Source: Xanthobacteraceae bacterium (GTDB taxonomy: Bacteria > Pseudomonadota > Alphaproteobacteria > Rhizobiales > Xanthobacteraceae). From it: DNA of 13,204 nucleotides. Of this stretch, positions 1 through 5,137 are shown one piece after another. Position 1 is the stretch's first letter; each line of letters begins with the position of its first letter. A program made the position numbers and the translations under genes. Under the pieces are notes generated by a model, which saw nothing but the letters and a program-made list of their open reading frames with translations, made no database searches and was not told the DNA's origin. Location of the stretch: the NCBI GenBank assembly GCA_030036975.1, contig JASHSE010000136.1:1-13204 (forward strand), given 5' to 3'.

Positions 1-119
1 CGAACCTCCTGCTTCGGATGTTCACACCGTCTGCTCCAGTATTCTGAGGTATCGCGCGTAAAATCTTCGGTCGGATGAAGCTCGCACTCCTTCCCTGTCC
101 GTGGATCAATGACTTTCAT
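1..119 (-). CDS. Partial hypothetical protein, N-terminal end only
   Basis: The minus strand opens with ATG at 119 and stays open to the left edge, giving about 39 residues that begin MKVIDPRTGKECELHP. An AAAGGG stretch six bases before the ATG is a weak ribosome-binding site. The fragment is polar and charged, with two cysteines (in GKECEL and RRCEH), and has no signal peptide. I do not recognise a family. The reading is supported only by the open frame, the plausible start and the protein-like composition; more of the gene lies outside the window. Confidence 0.5.
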   Translation of the reverse strand, partial: MKVIDPRTGKECELHPTEDFTRDTSEYWSRRCEHPKQEV

Positions 120-218
120 GTTCGGCCCTTTTACAAAGTCGTTTAGAACAAAACAAGAACTTTGGCAAGCTTTCAGTCGGTGGCGCCACGCCCGCGACGG
201 GGTGAAATGAAATCCTGA
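120..218. other. Short intergenic gap with no recognised feature
   Basis: About 100 bases, AT-richer than the neighbouring genes, separate the truncated gene from the stop of the 110-residue gene. It probably holds the promoter of the truncated gene, but I cannot point to convincing -35 and -10 boxes. Confidence 0.3.
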
Positions 219-551
219 TCAGCCGATGGGTTCGTCGCGGCCGCCGTGCTGTTCGCGGGAGCGGCGCACCATGATCTCGCATAGGCTCCGCCAAGCGTCG
301 TCCAGCGCATCGAGCCGCTGGCTGGCGGTCCAGGCGACATCGACGATGGCGCGGCCTTCGTTGCTGTAGCCCTGCCCTTCCAGACCGTAACCCATCAGGC
401 TCAGGGCGTGGACGGCGTCGCTCGCTTCTCGCAGCGGCACTTCCATGTCGAGCGCGATTGACGATAGCTTTCTGGCCGCGGCGCTGGGCTTGCCGGCCGA
501 GGGCCTGACCGCGCGCATAGTTCGACCTGCACGCTTGCGGGACGCAGGCAT
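219..551 (-). CDS. Small basic hypothetical protein, divergent from the XRE regulator
   Basis: This 110-residue protein is not a family I recognise. Residues 1-29 are rich in Arg, Lys, Ala and Ser and probably disordered. Residues 30-100 look helical, with alternating hydrophobic and charged positions and a central GYGLEGQGYSNEGRA segment. There is no signal peptide or membrane segment. The ATG at 551 is well supported: GGAG lies seven bases upstream on the minus strand. The gene is divergent from the XRE regulator gene, and the dyad array starts 54 bases upstream of it, so the two genes could share control. A small effector or co-regulator role is only inference from position. Confidence 0.6.
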   Translation of the reverse strand: MPASRKRAGRTMRAVRPSAGKPSAAARKLSSIALDMEVPLREASDAVHALSLMGYGLEGQGYSNEGRAIVDVAWTASQRLDALDDAWRSLCEIMVRRSREQHGGRDEPIG

Positions 552-604
552 GGCAAAACTCCGGCTAATCCAGTAACAGTGACTATGTACAATTCACTGC
601 ATAG

Positions 605-685
605 TCGGAATTTTCCGACTGCGCAAGAACTTTTCGTCGGAAAGTTCCGACTGGCGGAAATATCCGACCTATCGGATAAATCCGA
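605..685. promoter_or_regulatory. Array of four 14-bp dyad operators (TCGGA-N4-TCCGA)
   Basis: Four copies of the same dyad lie in the divergent gap: TCGGAATTTTCCGA at 605-618, TCGGAAAGTTCCGA at 637-650, GCGGAAATATCCGA at 654-667 and TCGGATAAATCCGA at 672-685. Start-to-start spacings are 32, 17 and 18 bases. Only the third copy departs from the consensus, at its first base. The last copy ends one base before the XRE ATG at 687 and overlaps a possible -10 box, GATAAA (675-680). Short dyads repeated before a small helix-turn-helix gene are typical of autoregulation, so these are probably binding sites for the downstream protein. Binding itself is inferred. Confidence 0.75.
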
Positions 686-686
686 T

Positions 687-929
687 ATGCCAACCGCCGA
701 TCAGGTGCGGAAGACGCTGGCGCGCGCCTTGGAAAAGGCCGGCGAAGGTCCGGTGGAACTCGCTGCTGCCATGGGCATCGAACGCAACTATATTCGCGAC
801 TTTCTACAGGGCAGAAAGGACTCGCTGCGAGCCGAGGTGATGCTCGGTTTGTCAGAGCATTTCGGAATACCATTCAAGGACTTGGTGGTGACCGGGAAAA
901 AGGCAAAGAGTCGCACCGCCCAGTCCTAA
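687..929 (+). CDS. Short XRE/Cro-type helix-turn-helix transcriptional regulator
   Basis: The 80-residue protein is essentially one DNA-binding domain. PVELAAAMGIERNYIRDFLQ (residues 22-41) is the helix-turn-helix, with the Ala-Ala-Met-Gly turn and a recognition helix around ERNYIRDF. Two more helices (48-66) follow, then a basic tail, KKAKSR. Similar N-terminal domains in rhizobia often precede an S24/LexA-like peptidase domain; none is present here. A GTG at 579 would add 36 residues in frame, but those codons are the operator array itself, so I prefer the ATG at 687. No Shine-Dalgarno precedes it, which suggests a leaderless message. Likely role: autorepressor, possibly also controlling the divergent 110-residue gene. 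Confidence 0.8.
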   Translation: MPTADQVRKTLARALEKAGEGPVELAAAMGIERNYIRDFLQGRKDSLRAEVMLGLSEHFGIPFKDLVVTGKKAKSRTAQS

Positions 930-1077
930 TCGGATTTTCATTTTCCCGCTCTTGTTTCTGTTTTGTTCCTCTGATAGCATCTTCCAAGTATGGGCGGGTC
1001 AATCGAAGACAGCGACGCGGCAGAGCCTCGACCCAGGCGAATATGGTAACGTAACGGTCGGCTAAGAGGATAGAACA
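930..1077. other. Intergenic leader of the first coiled-coil gene
   Basis: The stretch begins T-rich (940-980) and ends with a TAACGTAACG direct repeat (about 1047-1056) and a good ribosome-binding site, AGAGGA at 1065-1070, seven bases before the ATG at 1078. No confident promoter boxes or terminator hairpin were found. Confidence 0.35.
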
Positions 1078-1356
1078 ATGGCTTCCGAGGTGACCCGCGA
1101 GGAATTTGAATCGCGTGTCGGTGTCGTCGAGCGCGAGGTCGAGGGCGAGAAGCTGGTCACGCGCCACATCCTCGAACAGACCCGCCGCAATTCCGACGAT
1201 TTGTCTGCTGTGAAAACCCGCCTGGATCGGGTCGAGCGCAAGGTGGACGGCGTCGCTCAGGACGTAGGGGTTCTGCGCCGGACGTTGGACGGCCTTGTTC
1301 GTGACCTCCCCAAAATCGTAAGCGATGCGGTTCGCGGCCGCGAGCGGAAGAAATAA
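1078..1356 (+). CDS. Coiled-coil protein, copy 1 of a tandem pair
   Basis: The 92-residue protein is highly charged and almost wholly helical. Residues 44-78 form clear heptads (RLDRVER, KVDGVAQ, DVGVLRR, TLDGLVR), then a tail LPKIVSDAVRGRERKK. There are no cysteines, signal peptide or membrane segment, so it is probably a cytosolic oligomer. Its first 38 residues are nearly identical to those of the gene at 1448, and the DNA there differs at only about five positions in 113, so the duplication is recent or conserved by gene conversion. The sequence resembles short rhizobial proteins annotated as hypothetical; I know of no assigned function. The start is fixed by AGAGGA seven bases upstream. 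Confidence 0.8.
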   Translation: MASEVTREEFESRVGVVEREVEGEKLVTRHILEQTRRNSDDLSAVKTRLDRVERKVDGVAQDVGVLRRTLDGLVRDLPKIVSDAVRGRERKK

Positions 1357-1391
1357 CCACCCTCAACTAACGACCGCCTTTAAGAAGCAAA

Positions 1392-1421
1392 TGTAGCCCG
1401 AATGGAGCGCAGCGAAATCCG
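1392..1421. repeat. TAGCCCG-type intergenic repeat, copy A
   Basis: The segment TAGCCCGAATGGAGCGCAGC followed by GAAATCCG sits between the two coiled-coil genes. It is a diverged member of the TAGCCCGGATGAGCG...CGAAATCCGGG class of short imperfect palindromes frequent between genes in rhizobia. That assignment is from general knowledge. A related copy follows the second paralogue. Confidence 0.5.
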
Positions 1422-1447
1422 CGTAACGATCAGTACGAGGATAGAAC

Positions 1448-1750
1448 ATGGCTTCCGAGGTGACCCGCGAGGAATTCGAGTCGCGTGTCGGTGCCGTCGA
1501 GCGCGAGGTCCAGGGCGAGAAGTTGGTCACGCGCCACATCCTCGAACAGACCCGCCGCAACAGCGACGATCTCGCCGCTATCAAAACGCGGCTTGACCGG
1601 GTCGAGGGCAAGGTCGACGGCCTGGATCAGAAAGTCGACGGCGTGGATCGGAAAGTCGATCGGCTGGAGCGCAAAGTCGATGATCTTGCGAAAAGCCTGC
1701 CCGGCATCGTCGCCGATGTCATGCGCGAGGTGCAGCGCGAGCGCAAATAA
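1448..1750 (+). CDS. Coiled-coil protein, copy 2 of a tandem pair, heptad-expanded
   Basis: The 100-residue paralogue of the preceding gene shares its start (MASEVTREEFESRVG) and leader (GAGGATAGAAC). From residue 48 it runs in uninterrupted heptads: RLDRVEG, KVDGLDQ, KVDGVDR, KVDRLER, KVDDLAK. That is one heptad more than copy 1, and each unit begins Lys-Val-Asp. The tail LPGIVADVMREVQRERK matches copy 1 in type. A parallel coiled-coil oligomer is expected, and mixed assemblies with copy 1 are plausible. No function is known to me; phage tail-fibre or chromosome-associated roles would be guesses. CGAGGA at 1436-1441, six bases before the ATG, supports this start. Confidence 0.8.
   Translation: MASEVTREEFESRVGAVEREVQGEKLVTRHILEQTRRNSDDLAAIKTRLDRVEGKVDGLDQKVDGVDRKVDRLERKVDDLAKSLPGIVADVMREVQRERK
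1610..1693 (+). repeat. Four 21-bp in-frame repeats encoding coiled-coil heptads
   Basis: Units at 1610-1630, 1631-1651, 1652-1672 and 1673-1693 each begin AA(A/G)GTCGA and encode a Lys-Val-Asp heptad. The first two are most alike and the fourth is the most diverged. The repeat adds whole heptads and so keeps the coiled-coil register. Copy 1 of the gene has one such unit recognisable plus decayed versions. Confidence 0.8.
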
Positions 1751-1755
1751 GCAAG

Positions 1756-1790
1756 CGTAGCCCGGCTTGAACGGAGTGAAAGCCAGGATC
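1756..1790. repeat. TAGCCCGG-type intergenic repeat, copy B
   Basis: GCGTAGCCCGGCTTGAACGG followed by AGTGAAAGCCAGG starts five bases after the stop of the second coiled-coil gene, in the same relative place as copy A after the first gene. GGCTT pairs with AAGCC around the GAACGGAGTG loop. It belongs to the same loose class of short intergenic palindromes. Confidence 0.5.
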
Positions 1791-2428
1791 GGCCTACGAG
1801 CCGGAAGATCGTCTCCCGGATTTCGCTTCCGCCTACGCGCTCCGCGCTTCGGCGGACTGAAACCCTCCGAAGCTTGCGCAGCGAGCGTACGAGGGTTGCT
1901 CAGTCGGGCTCCATGCCGCGCAATTTCGCGCTTCCAGAGCGAATCAAAGATATAGCCAAACTATTGTTTCTGTTCAGAGTTTCGTGGAAAAGTAATAGAT
2001 AGCGCGCGGAAGCGATTGCGCGGCTATAGCCGCCGACGCAAAAAGCGCTGCAGAATCAAAGCTCAGTCGTTCCCGATTGACAACCTCACGCGAGCAACTA
2101 AAAGCCGACGCCGCTTTGCTCATCAAGGGCGTCAACGCGAGGCGATCCGGTTGATGGAGTGGAGCGCGGTGCCTGCGTGCGATTTCGCAGATCGGATGCG
2201 GGCGGTTCGGAAACTCGACCGGCCGGCCACGACGCCGGTCTGCCAGGAGCTGGCTGCCCGGGGCGCGGATCGGTTGTCCGCGACCATGAAGCGCGAGACC
2301 GGACTGAGCCAGAGGCCTCAAAAACCTCGGCGAGTGCCGCGACGGAGCGCCGAAAGGCGAGCGCGCCCGCACAGCGGATGCCCGCGGTAACGCGGACCAT
2401 CCGTGGCGCGCGCCGTACTGGCCAGCGG

Positions 2429-2448
2429 TTCGGATGCTCTCATCCGAA
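2429..2448. repeat. Perfect 8-bp stem-loop
   Basis: TTCGGATG and CATCCGAA are separated by CTCT, a stable eight-base-pair stem with a tetraloop. About 50 bases further right a weaker GCGCC-TCTC-GGCGC hairpin (2472-2485) and a seven-T run (2499-2505) follow. The T run is 13 bases from that stem, too far for a textbook intrinsic terminator. Confidence 0.55.
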
Positions 2449-2556
2449 GTGCCGGTGCGGAGGTTGACTACGCGCCTCTCGGCGCTCCGCCCCCCTTATT
2501 TTTTTCGGGGCAGCTTTCGTGCAGTGGCTTGGCAAGACTCGGACGCGAACAAAAAC

Positions 2557-2580
2557 CGCGCCGCGAGAACGAGGATGCTT
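2557..2580. repeat. 24-bp direct repeat, left copy
   Basis: CGCGCCGCGAGAACGAGGAT followed by GCTT recurs at 2763-2786 with two substitutions. The two copies bracket the composite palindrome at 2596-2749 and lie 206 bases apart start to start. Confidence 0.75.
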
Positions 2581-2595
2581 GTGCATCTGCATCCG

Positions 2596-2749
2596 CCCCC
2601 GCGATAGCGGGGAAGGGGGACCATCTTGCGCAGCAAGATGGTGGAAGGGGCGCGTGACTCGACGCTTCGCTTTCGTCGCAAGAGTTTCGTCGGGTCCCTG
2701 CGCCCCCTCCACCGCGCTTCGCGCGGTCCCCCTCCCCCGCTTTCGCGGG
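2596..2749. repeat. Composite palindromic element of nested hairpins
   Basis: Local stems are CCCCGC/GCGGGG (2597-2612), a 10-bp stem ACCATCTTGC/GCAAGATGGT (2620-2642), ACCGCGC/GCGCGGT (2711-2727) and CCCGC/GCGGG (2736-2749). Long-range arms also pair: GGGGGACC (2615-2622) with GGTCCCCC (2725-2732), and GGTGGAAGGGGCGC (2640-2653) with 2700-2713 at 13 of 14 positions. The single strand can therefore fold either as separate hairpins or as one long cruciform. It looks like a BIME- or MITE-like intergenic repeat; no transposase is present. Confidence 0.65.
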
Positions 2750-2762
2750 TGAGGATGAAGAA

Positions 2763-2786
2763 CGCGCCGCGAGAATGAGAATGCTT
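2763..2786. repeat. 24-bp direct repeat, right copy
   Basis: CGCGCCGCGAGAATGAGAAT followed by GCTT matches the copy at 2557-2580 at 22 of 24 positions. It closes the composite palindromic element on its right side. Confidence 0.75.
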
Positions 2787-2801
2787 TACCCCGTTCACCT
2801 C

Positions 2802-2829
2802 GGCGGGTTACGGCTTCGCCTAACCCGCC
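2802..2829. repeat. GGCGGGTTA intergenic hairpin repeat before the monooxygenase start
   Basis: GGCGGGTTA (2802-2810) pairs perfectly with TAACCCGCC (2821-2829) across CGGCTTCGCC. Palindromes of the GGCGGGTTA...TAACCCGCC type followed by CTAC are common between genes in many proteobacteria. This copy ends 13 bases before the ATG at 2843, where a ribosome-binding site would be expected. Confidence 0.7.
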
Positions 2830-2842
2830 CTACATTACGCCC

Positions 2843-3865
2843 ATGAAAAAGATCGGCTTCCTCTCGTTCGGCCATTGGACGCCGTCGCCGCATTCGCAGG
2901 TGCGGATGGCGTCGGATGCGCTGTTGCAATCGATCGAGCTCGCGGTTGCCGCTGAAGAACTCGGCGCCGACGGCGCTTTTTTCCGCGTGCATCATTACGC
3001 CCGCCAGCTTGGCTCGCCCTTCCCGCTCTTGGCCGCCGTCGGCGCGCGGACCAAGCGGATCGAGATCGGCACCGCGGTCATCGACATGCGCTACGAGAAC
3101 CCGCTGTACATGGCGGAGGACGCCGGCTCAGCCGACATCATCAGCGGCGGCCGGCTGCAGCTCGGCATCAGTCGCGGCTCGCCCGAGCAGGTGATCGACG
3201 GCTGGCGCTATTTTGGCTACGCGCCGCCCGAGGGCGAGAGCGACGCCGACATGGCGCGGCGCCACACCGAAGTCTTTCTCGAAGTGCTGCGCGGCCAGGG
3301 TTTTGCCAAGCCCAATCCGCGGCCGATGTTTGCCAATCCGCCGGGCCTGCTGCGGCTCGAGCCGTATTCGGAAGGGTTGCGCGAGCGCATCTGGTGGGGC
3401 GCCGGGTCAGGCGCCACGGCCGAATGGGCCGCCAAGGTCGGCATGAACCTGCAGAGCTCGACCCTCGTCTACGACGAGACCGGCGAGGCGCTCGCCATCC
3501 AGCAAGCCGGCCAGATCCGGAAATTCCGCGAGGCCTGGAAGGCGGCCGGACACACGCGCGAGCCGCGCGTCTCGGTCAGCCGCAGCATCTTTGCGCTGGT
3601 GGACGATCGCGACCGCGCCTATTTCGGCCGCGGCGGCGAGAACGAGGACCAGATTGGCTTTCTCGGCGACAACCGGCGTGCCGTGTTCGGCCGCAGCTAC
3701 GCGGCGGAGCCGGACGCGCTGGTCGAGCAGCTCAAGGCCGACGAGGCCATCGCCGAGGCCGATACGCTCTTGCTCACCGTGCCCAACCAGCTCGGCGTCG
3801 ACTACAACGCCCACGTCATCGAGGCGGTGCTCAAGCACGTCGCCCCGGCGCTCGGCTGGCGGTGA
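2843..3865 (+). CDS. LLM-class flavin-dependent monooxygenase (bacterial luciferase-like)
   Basis: The 340-residue protein has the luciferase-like TIM-barrel pattern: an N-terminal strand MKKIGFLSFG, helix IELAVAAEELGADGAFFRVHH (31-51), the RTKRIEIGTAVIDMRYENPL block (69-88) and the flavin-phosphate-binding region GGRLQLGISRGSPEQ (102-116). The family uses reduced FMN or F420 to oxidise aldehydes, alkanes, sulfonates and other compounds; the substrate cannot be read here. The length is normal. The start fits the family's usual first strand although no Shine-Dalgarno is visible, because a repeat hairpin occupies that place. The protein is probably cytosolic. It converges with the MaoC gene, 26 bases apart, so the two are not one operon. 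Confidence 0.88.
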   Translation: MKKIGFLSFGHWTPSPHSQVRMASDALLQSIELAVAAEELGADGAFFRVHHYARQLGSPFPLLAAVGARTKRIEIGTAVIDMRYENPLYMAEDAGSADIISGGRLQLGISRGSPEQVIDGWRYFGYAPPEGESDADMARRHTEVFLEVLRGQGFAKPNPRPMFANPPGLLRLEPYSEGLRERIWWGAGSGATAEWAAKVGMNLQSSTLVYDETGEALAIQQAGQIRKFREAWKAAGHTREPRVSVSRSIFALVDDRDRAYFGRGGENEDQIGFLGDNRRAVFGRSYAAEPDALVEQLKADEAIAEADTLLLTVPNQLGVDYNAHVIEAVLKHVAPALGWR

Positions 3866-3891
3866 GGGATTCCATGCGGGCTACGTTGTCG

Positions 3892-4374
3892 CTACAGCCG
3901 CATCGGCGGCCGCTTGCCCTTCTCCTCGCGCGGCACTTTCACCAGCGCCTCGCCGTCGAGCACCACCTGCCGGCCGACCTTGCACACGCAGGTCAGACGC
4001 GCCCGCGATCTTTCCGGGATCAGTTCGGCCACGGTGACGACGACCGTCACCGTGTCGCCGATCTTCACCGGCGCGCGAAAATTCAGCGTCTGCGCAATGT
4101 AGATCGCGCCGGGCCCGGGCAGCCGCGTGCCGAGCACCGCCGAGATCAGGCTCGCGGTGTAAAGGCCGTGCGCGATGCGCCGGCCGAACGGGGTGCGGGC
4201 GGCAAAGTGCTCGGACAGATGGACCGGATTGCGGTCGCCGGTGAGCTGCGCGAAGCCGACCACGTCGGACGCGGCGATCGTCTTCTTCAGCCGCTCGGTC
4301 ATGCCGATCCGAAGATCGTCGAAGAACAGCGTGCGCAGCGGCGGCAGGCTGGTGGGGAGCGTCGGGAGCACCAT
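3892..4374 (-). CDS. MaoC-family (R)-specific enoyl-CoA hydratase
   Basis: The 160-residue protein has a single hot-dog domain with the hydratase-2 motif FAQLTGDRNPVHLSEHFA (41-58). Asp47 and His52 have the five-residue spacing of the PhaJ catalytic pair. The following FGRRIAHGLYTASLISAVLG (63-82) is the usual helix and turn after that motif, and APVKIGDTVTV (101-111) fits the substrate-binding sheet. Such enzymes hydrate trans-2-enoyl-CoA to (R)-3-hydroxyacyl-CoA, linking beta-oxidation to polyhydroxyalkanoate synthesis or side pathways. The length is slightly above PhaJ owing to about 15 extra N-terminal residues, so an internal start is possible. No phaC or other PHA gene is nearby, so the pathway is open. 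Confidence 0.87.
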   Translation of the reverse strand: MVLPTLPTSLPPLRTLFFDDLRIGMTERLKKTIAASDVVGFAQLTGDRNPVHLSEHFAARTPFGRRIAHGLYTASLISAVLGTRLPGPGAIYIAQTLNFRAPVKIGDTVTVVVTVAELIPERSRARLTCVCKVGRQVVLDGEALVKVPREEKGKRPPMRL

Positions 4375-4480
4375 GCCGGTTAATTTAGCGCGTAGGGCCG
4401 ATTGGCGCAGCGTAATCCGCCACTGGCGCGGCGGCTATGCTCCGCTTATGCTTGGAAATCTGCGGACCGGAGATTCGACG

Positions 4481-4852
4481 ATGGCGAAGAAGGCACGCAA
4501 GAGGGTCGTGGCGAAGGCGCGGAAGCCAGCGCGAAGCGCGGCAAAGCAGGCCGCAAAGCGGAAGCGCGCGGCAGCCGAGCCGCGGCGGAAAGCTGCACCG
4601 GCAAAAGCAGCGAGACCCGCCGCCAAAAAGCCGGCGGTCGGCAAGCCGGTAGCCCGCAAATCGGTAGCGAGCAAACCAGTGACCGCCCAACCGGCGACCG
4701 CCCAACCGGCAGCCGGCCAAAAAACCGCACAGAAACGGGAAAGCTTTCTGCACAAGATCGAAGACGCCGTCGAGGCGGTGTTCGATACGCTGACCGATGC
4801 CGAGCGGCTGCATCGCAAACTGGAACCGGACATTACGCCGGATCAGGAGTGA
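4481..4852 (+). CDS. Lys/Ala/Pro-rich histone H1-like small protein
   Basis: The protein has 123 residues. Residues 1-85 are almost only Lys, Arg, Ala, Pro, Val and Ser, with AAKKP, GKPVARK and SKPVTAQPA units like the C-terminal tail of histone H1 and of bacterial H1-like proteins. Residues 87-123 (ESFLHKIEDAVEAVFDTLTD...) are acidic and helical, a different module that may bind a partner. The basic part probably binds DNA or RNA non-specifically; this is inferred from composition. The ATG at 4481 is chosen because GGAG lies eight bases upstream; an in-frame ATG at 4448 lacks one. The gene is divergent from the MaoC gene. Confidence 0.72.
   Translation: MAKKARKRVVAKARKPARSAAKQAAKRKRAAAEPRRKAAPAKAARPAAKKPAVGKPVARKSVASKPVTAQPATAQPAAGQKTAQKRESFLHKIEDAVEAVFDTLTDAERLHRKLEPDITPDQE
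4681..4710 (+). repeat. Perfect tandem 15-bp repeat inside the H1-like gene
   Basis: GACCGCCCAACCGGC occurs twice in direct succession (4681-4695 and 4696-4710), adding a five-residue unit to the basic Ala/Pro-rich tail and keeping the reading frame. Confidence 0.85.
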
Positions 4853-4939
4853 TCCATCACCAAAGTATAAGCAGCCGCGTTAGGTTCGCAGCTCCGCCCC
4901 AACCCCGATGAGGCTCAGGACCCGTGCTATAAGGAATCC

Positions 4940-5137
4940 ATGACCATAGAAGAGCTCGAAAAAGCCGTTGCCAAACTACCGCCCGAGCAGTTCGCGGAAT
5001 TCCGCGCCTGGTTCGAGAGGCTTGATGCCGCGCGTTTCGACCAGAAGATCGAGCGCGATGCGCGGGAGGGCAGGCTCGACCGACTCGGTGATCAGGCGAT
5101 CGATGATTTCCGCAAAGGCCGCGCCCGCGAGATATGA
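4940..5137 (+). CDS. Antitoxin of a ParE/RelE-type toxin-antitoxin module
   Basis: The 65-residue protein is acidic and helical: MTIEELEKAVAKLPPEQFAE and FRAWFERLDAARFDQKIERD, then a short REGRLDRLGDQAIDDFRKGR region. This layout, with an EELEKAVAKLPPEQ start and a C-terminal segment that wraps the toxin, is that of small antitoxins paired with ParE/RelE-like toxins. No ribbon-helix-helix motif is obvious. AAGGA at 4931-4935, four bases before the ATG, supports the start. Its stop overlaps the toxin start in an ATGA junction, so the two are translationally coupled. Autoregulation with the toxin is expected from other such modules, but no operator dyad is visible upstream. Confidence 0.82.
   Translation: MTIEELEKAVAKLPPEQFAEFRAWFERLDAARFDQKIERDAREGRLDRLGDQAIDDFRKGRAREI

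Larger units (their letters stand above)
1751..2842. other. Gene-poor 1.1-kb intergenic region full of hairpins
   Basis: Open frames here are short, overlap on both strands, are rich in Arg, Pro and Ser, lack ribosome-binding sites and match no family I know, so none is called. The content is repeat-like: a TAGCCCGG element (1756-1790), a CCCTC...GAGGG hairpin near 1861-1895, a perfect 8-bp stem at 2429-2448, a seven-T run at 2499-2505, a composite palindrome at 2596-2749 between direct repeats, and a hairpin at 2802-2829. A possible promoter, TTGACA (2077-2082) with TAAAAG (2099-2104) and a 16-base spacer, faces right; its transcript, if any, would be noncoding. Confidence 0.55.

Noticed and set aside
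1610..1693. Regular 21-bp repeats resembling a short CRISPR array
   Set aside because: The units are contiguous without spacers and encode coiled-coil heptads in frame.
1860..1960. Possible tRNA-derived attachment site at the edge of the gene-poor region
   Set aside because: No cloverleaf, T-loop consensus or integrase gene is present; only short hairpins were found.
1974..2467. Several 100-130 codon frames on both strands in the gene-poor gap
   Set aside because: They overlap each other, lack ribosome-binding sites, are Arg/Pro-rich and contain no motif; coding is not supported.
2499..2505. T run as an intrinsic terminator
   Set aside because: The nearest GC stem ends 13 bases before the T run and has only five base pairs, so it does not meet the usual form.
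3394..4383. Long plus-strand open frame (329 codons) over the end of the monooxygenase and across the MaoC gene
   Set aside because: Its product is Arg/Ala/His/Pro-rich with no motif and overlaps two well-supported genes; it is a shadow frame of high-GC DNA.
4175..4480. Longer version of the H1-like protein starting at 4175
   Set aside because: The extra part lies antisense to the MaoC gene, and the ATG at 4481 has its own GGAG site.
4853..4939. TATAAG boxes at 4866 and 4928 as promoter of the first toxin-antitoxin pair
   Set aside because: No matching -35 box lies at a suitable distance from either; too weak to list as a promoter.
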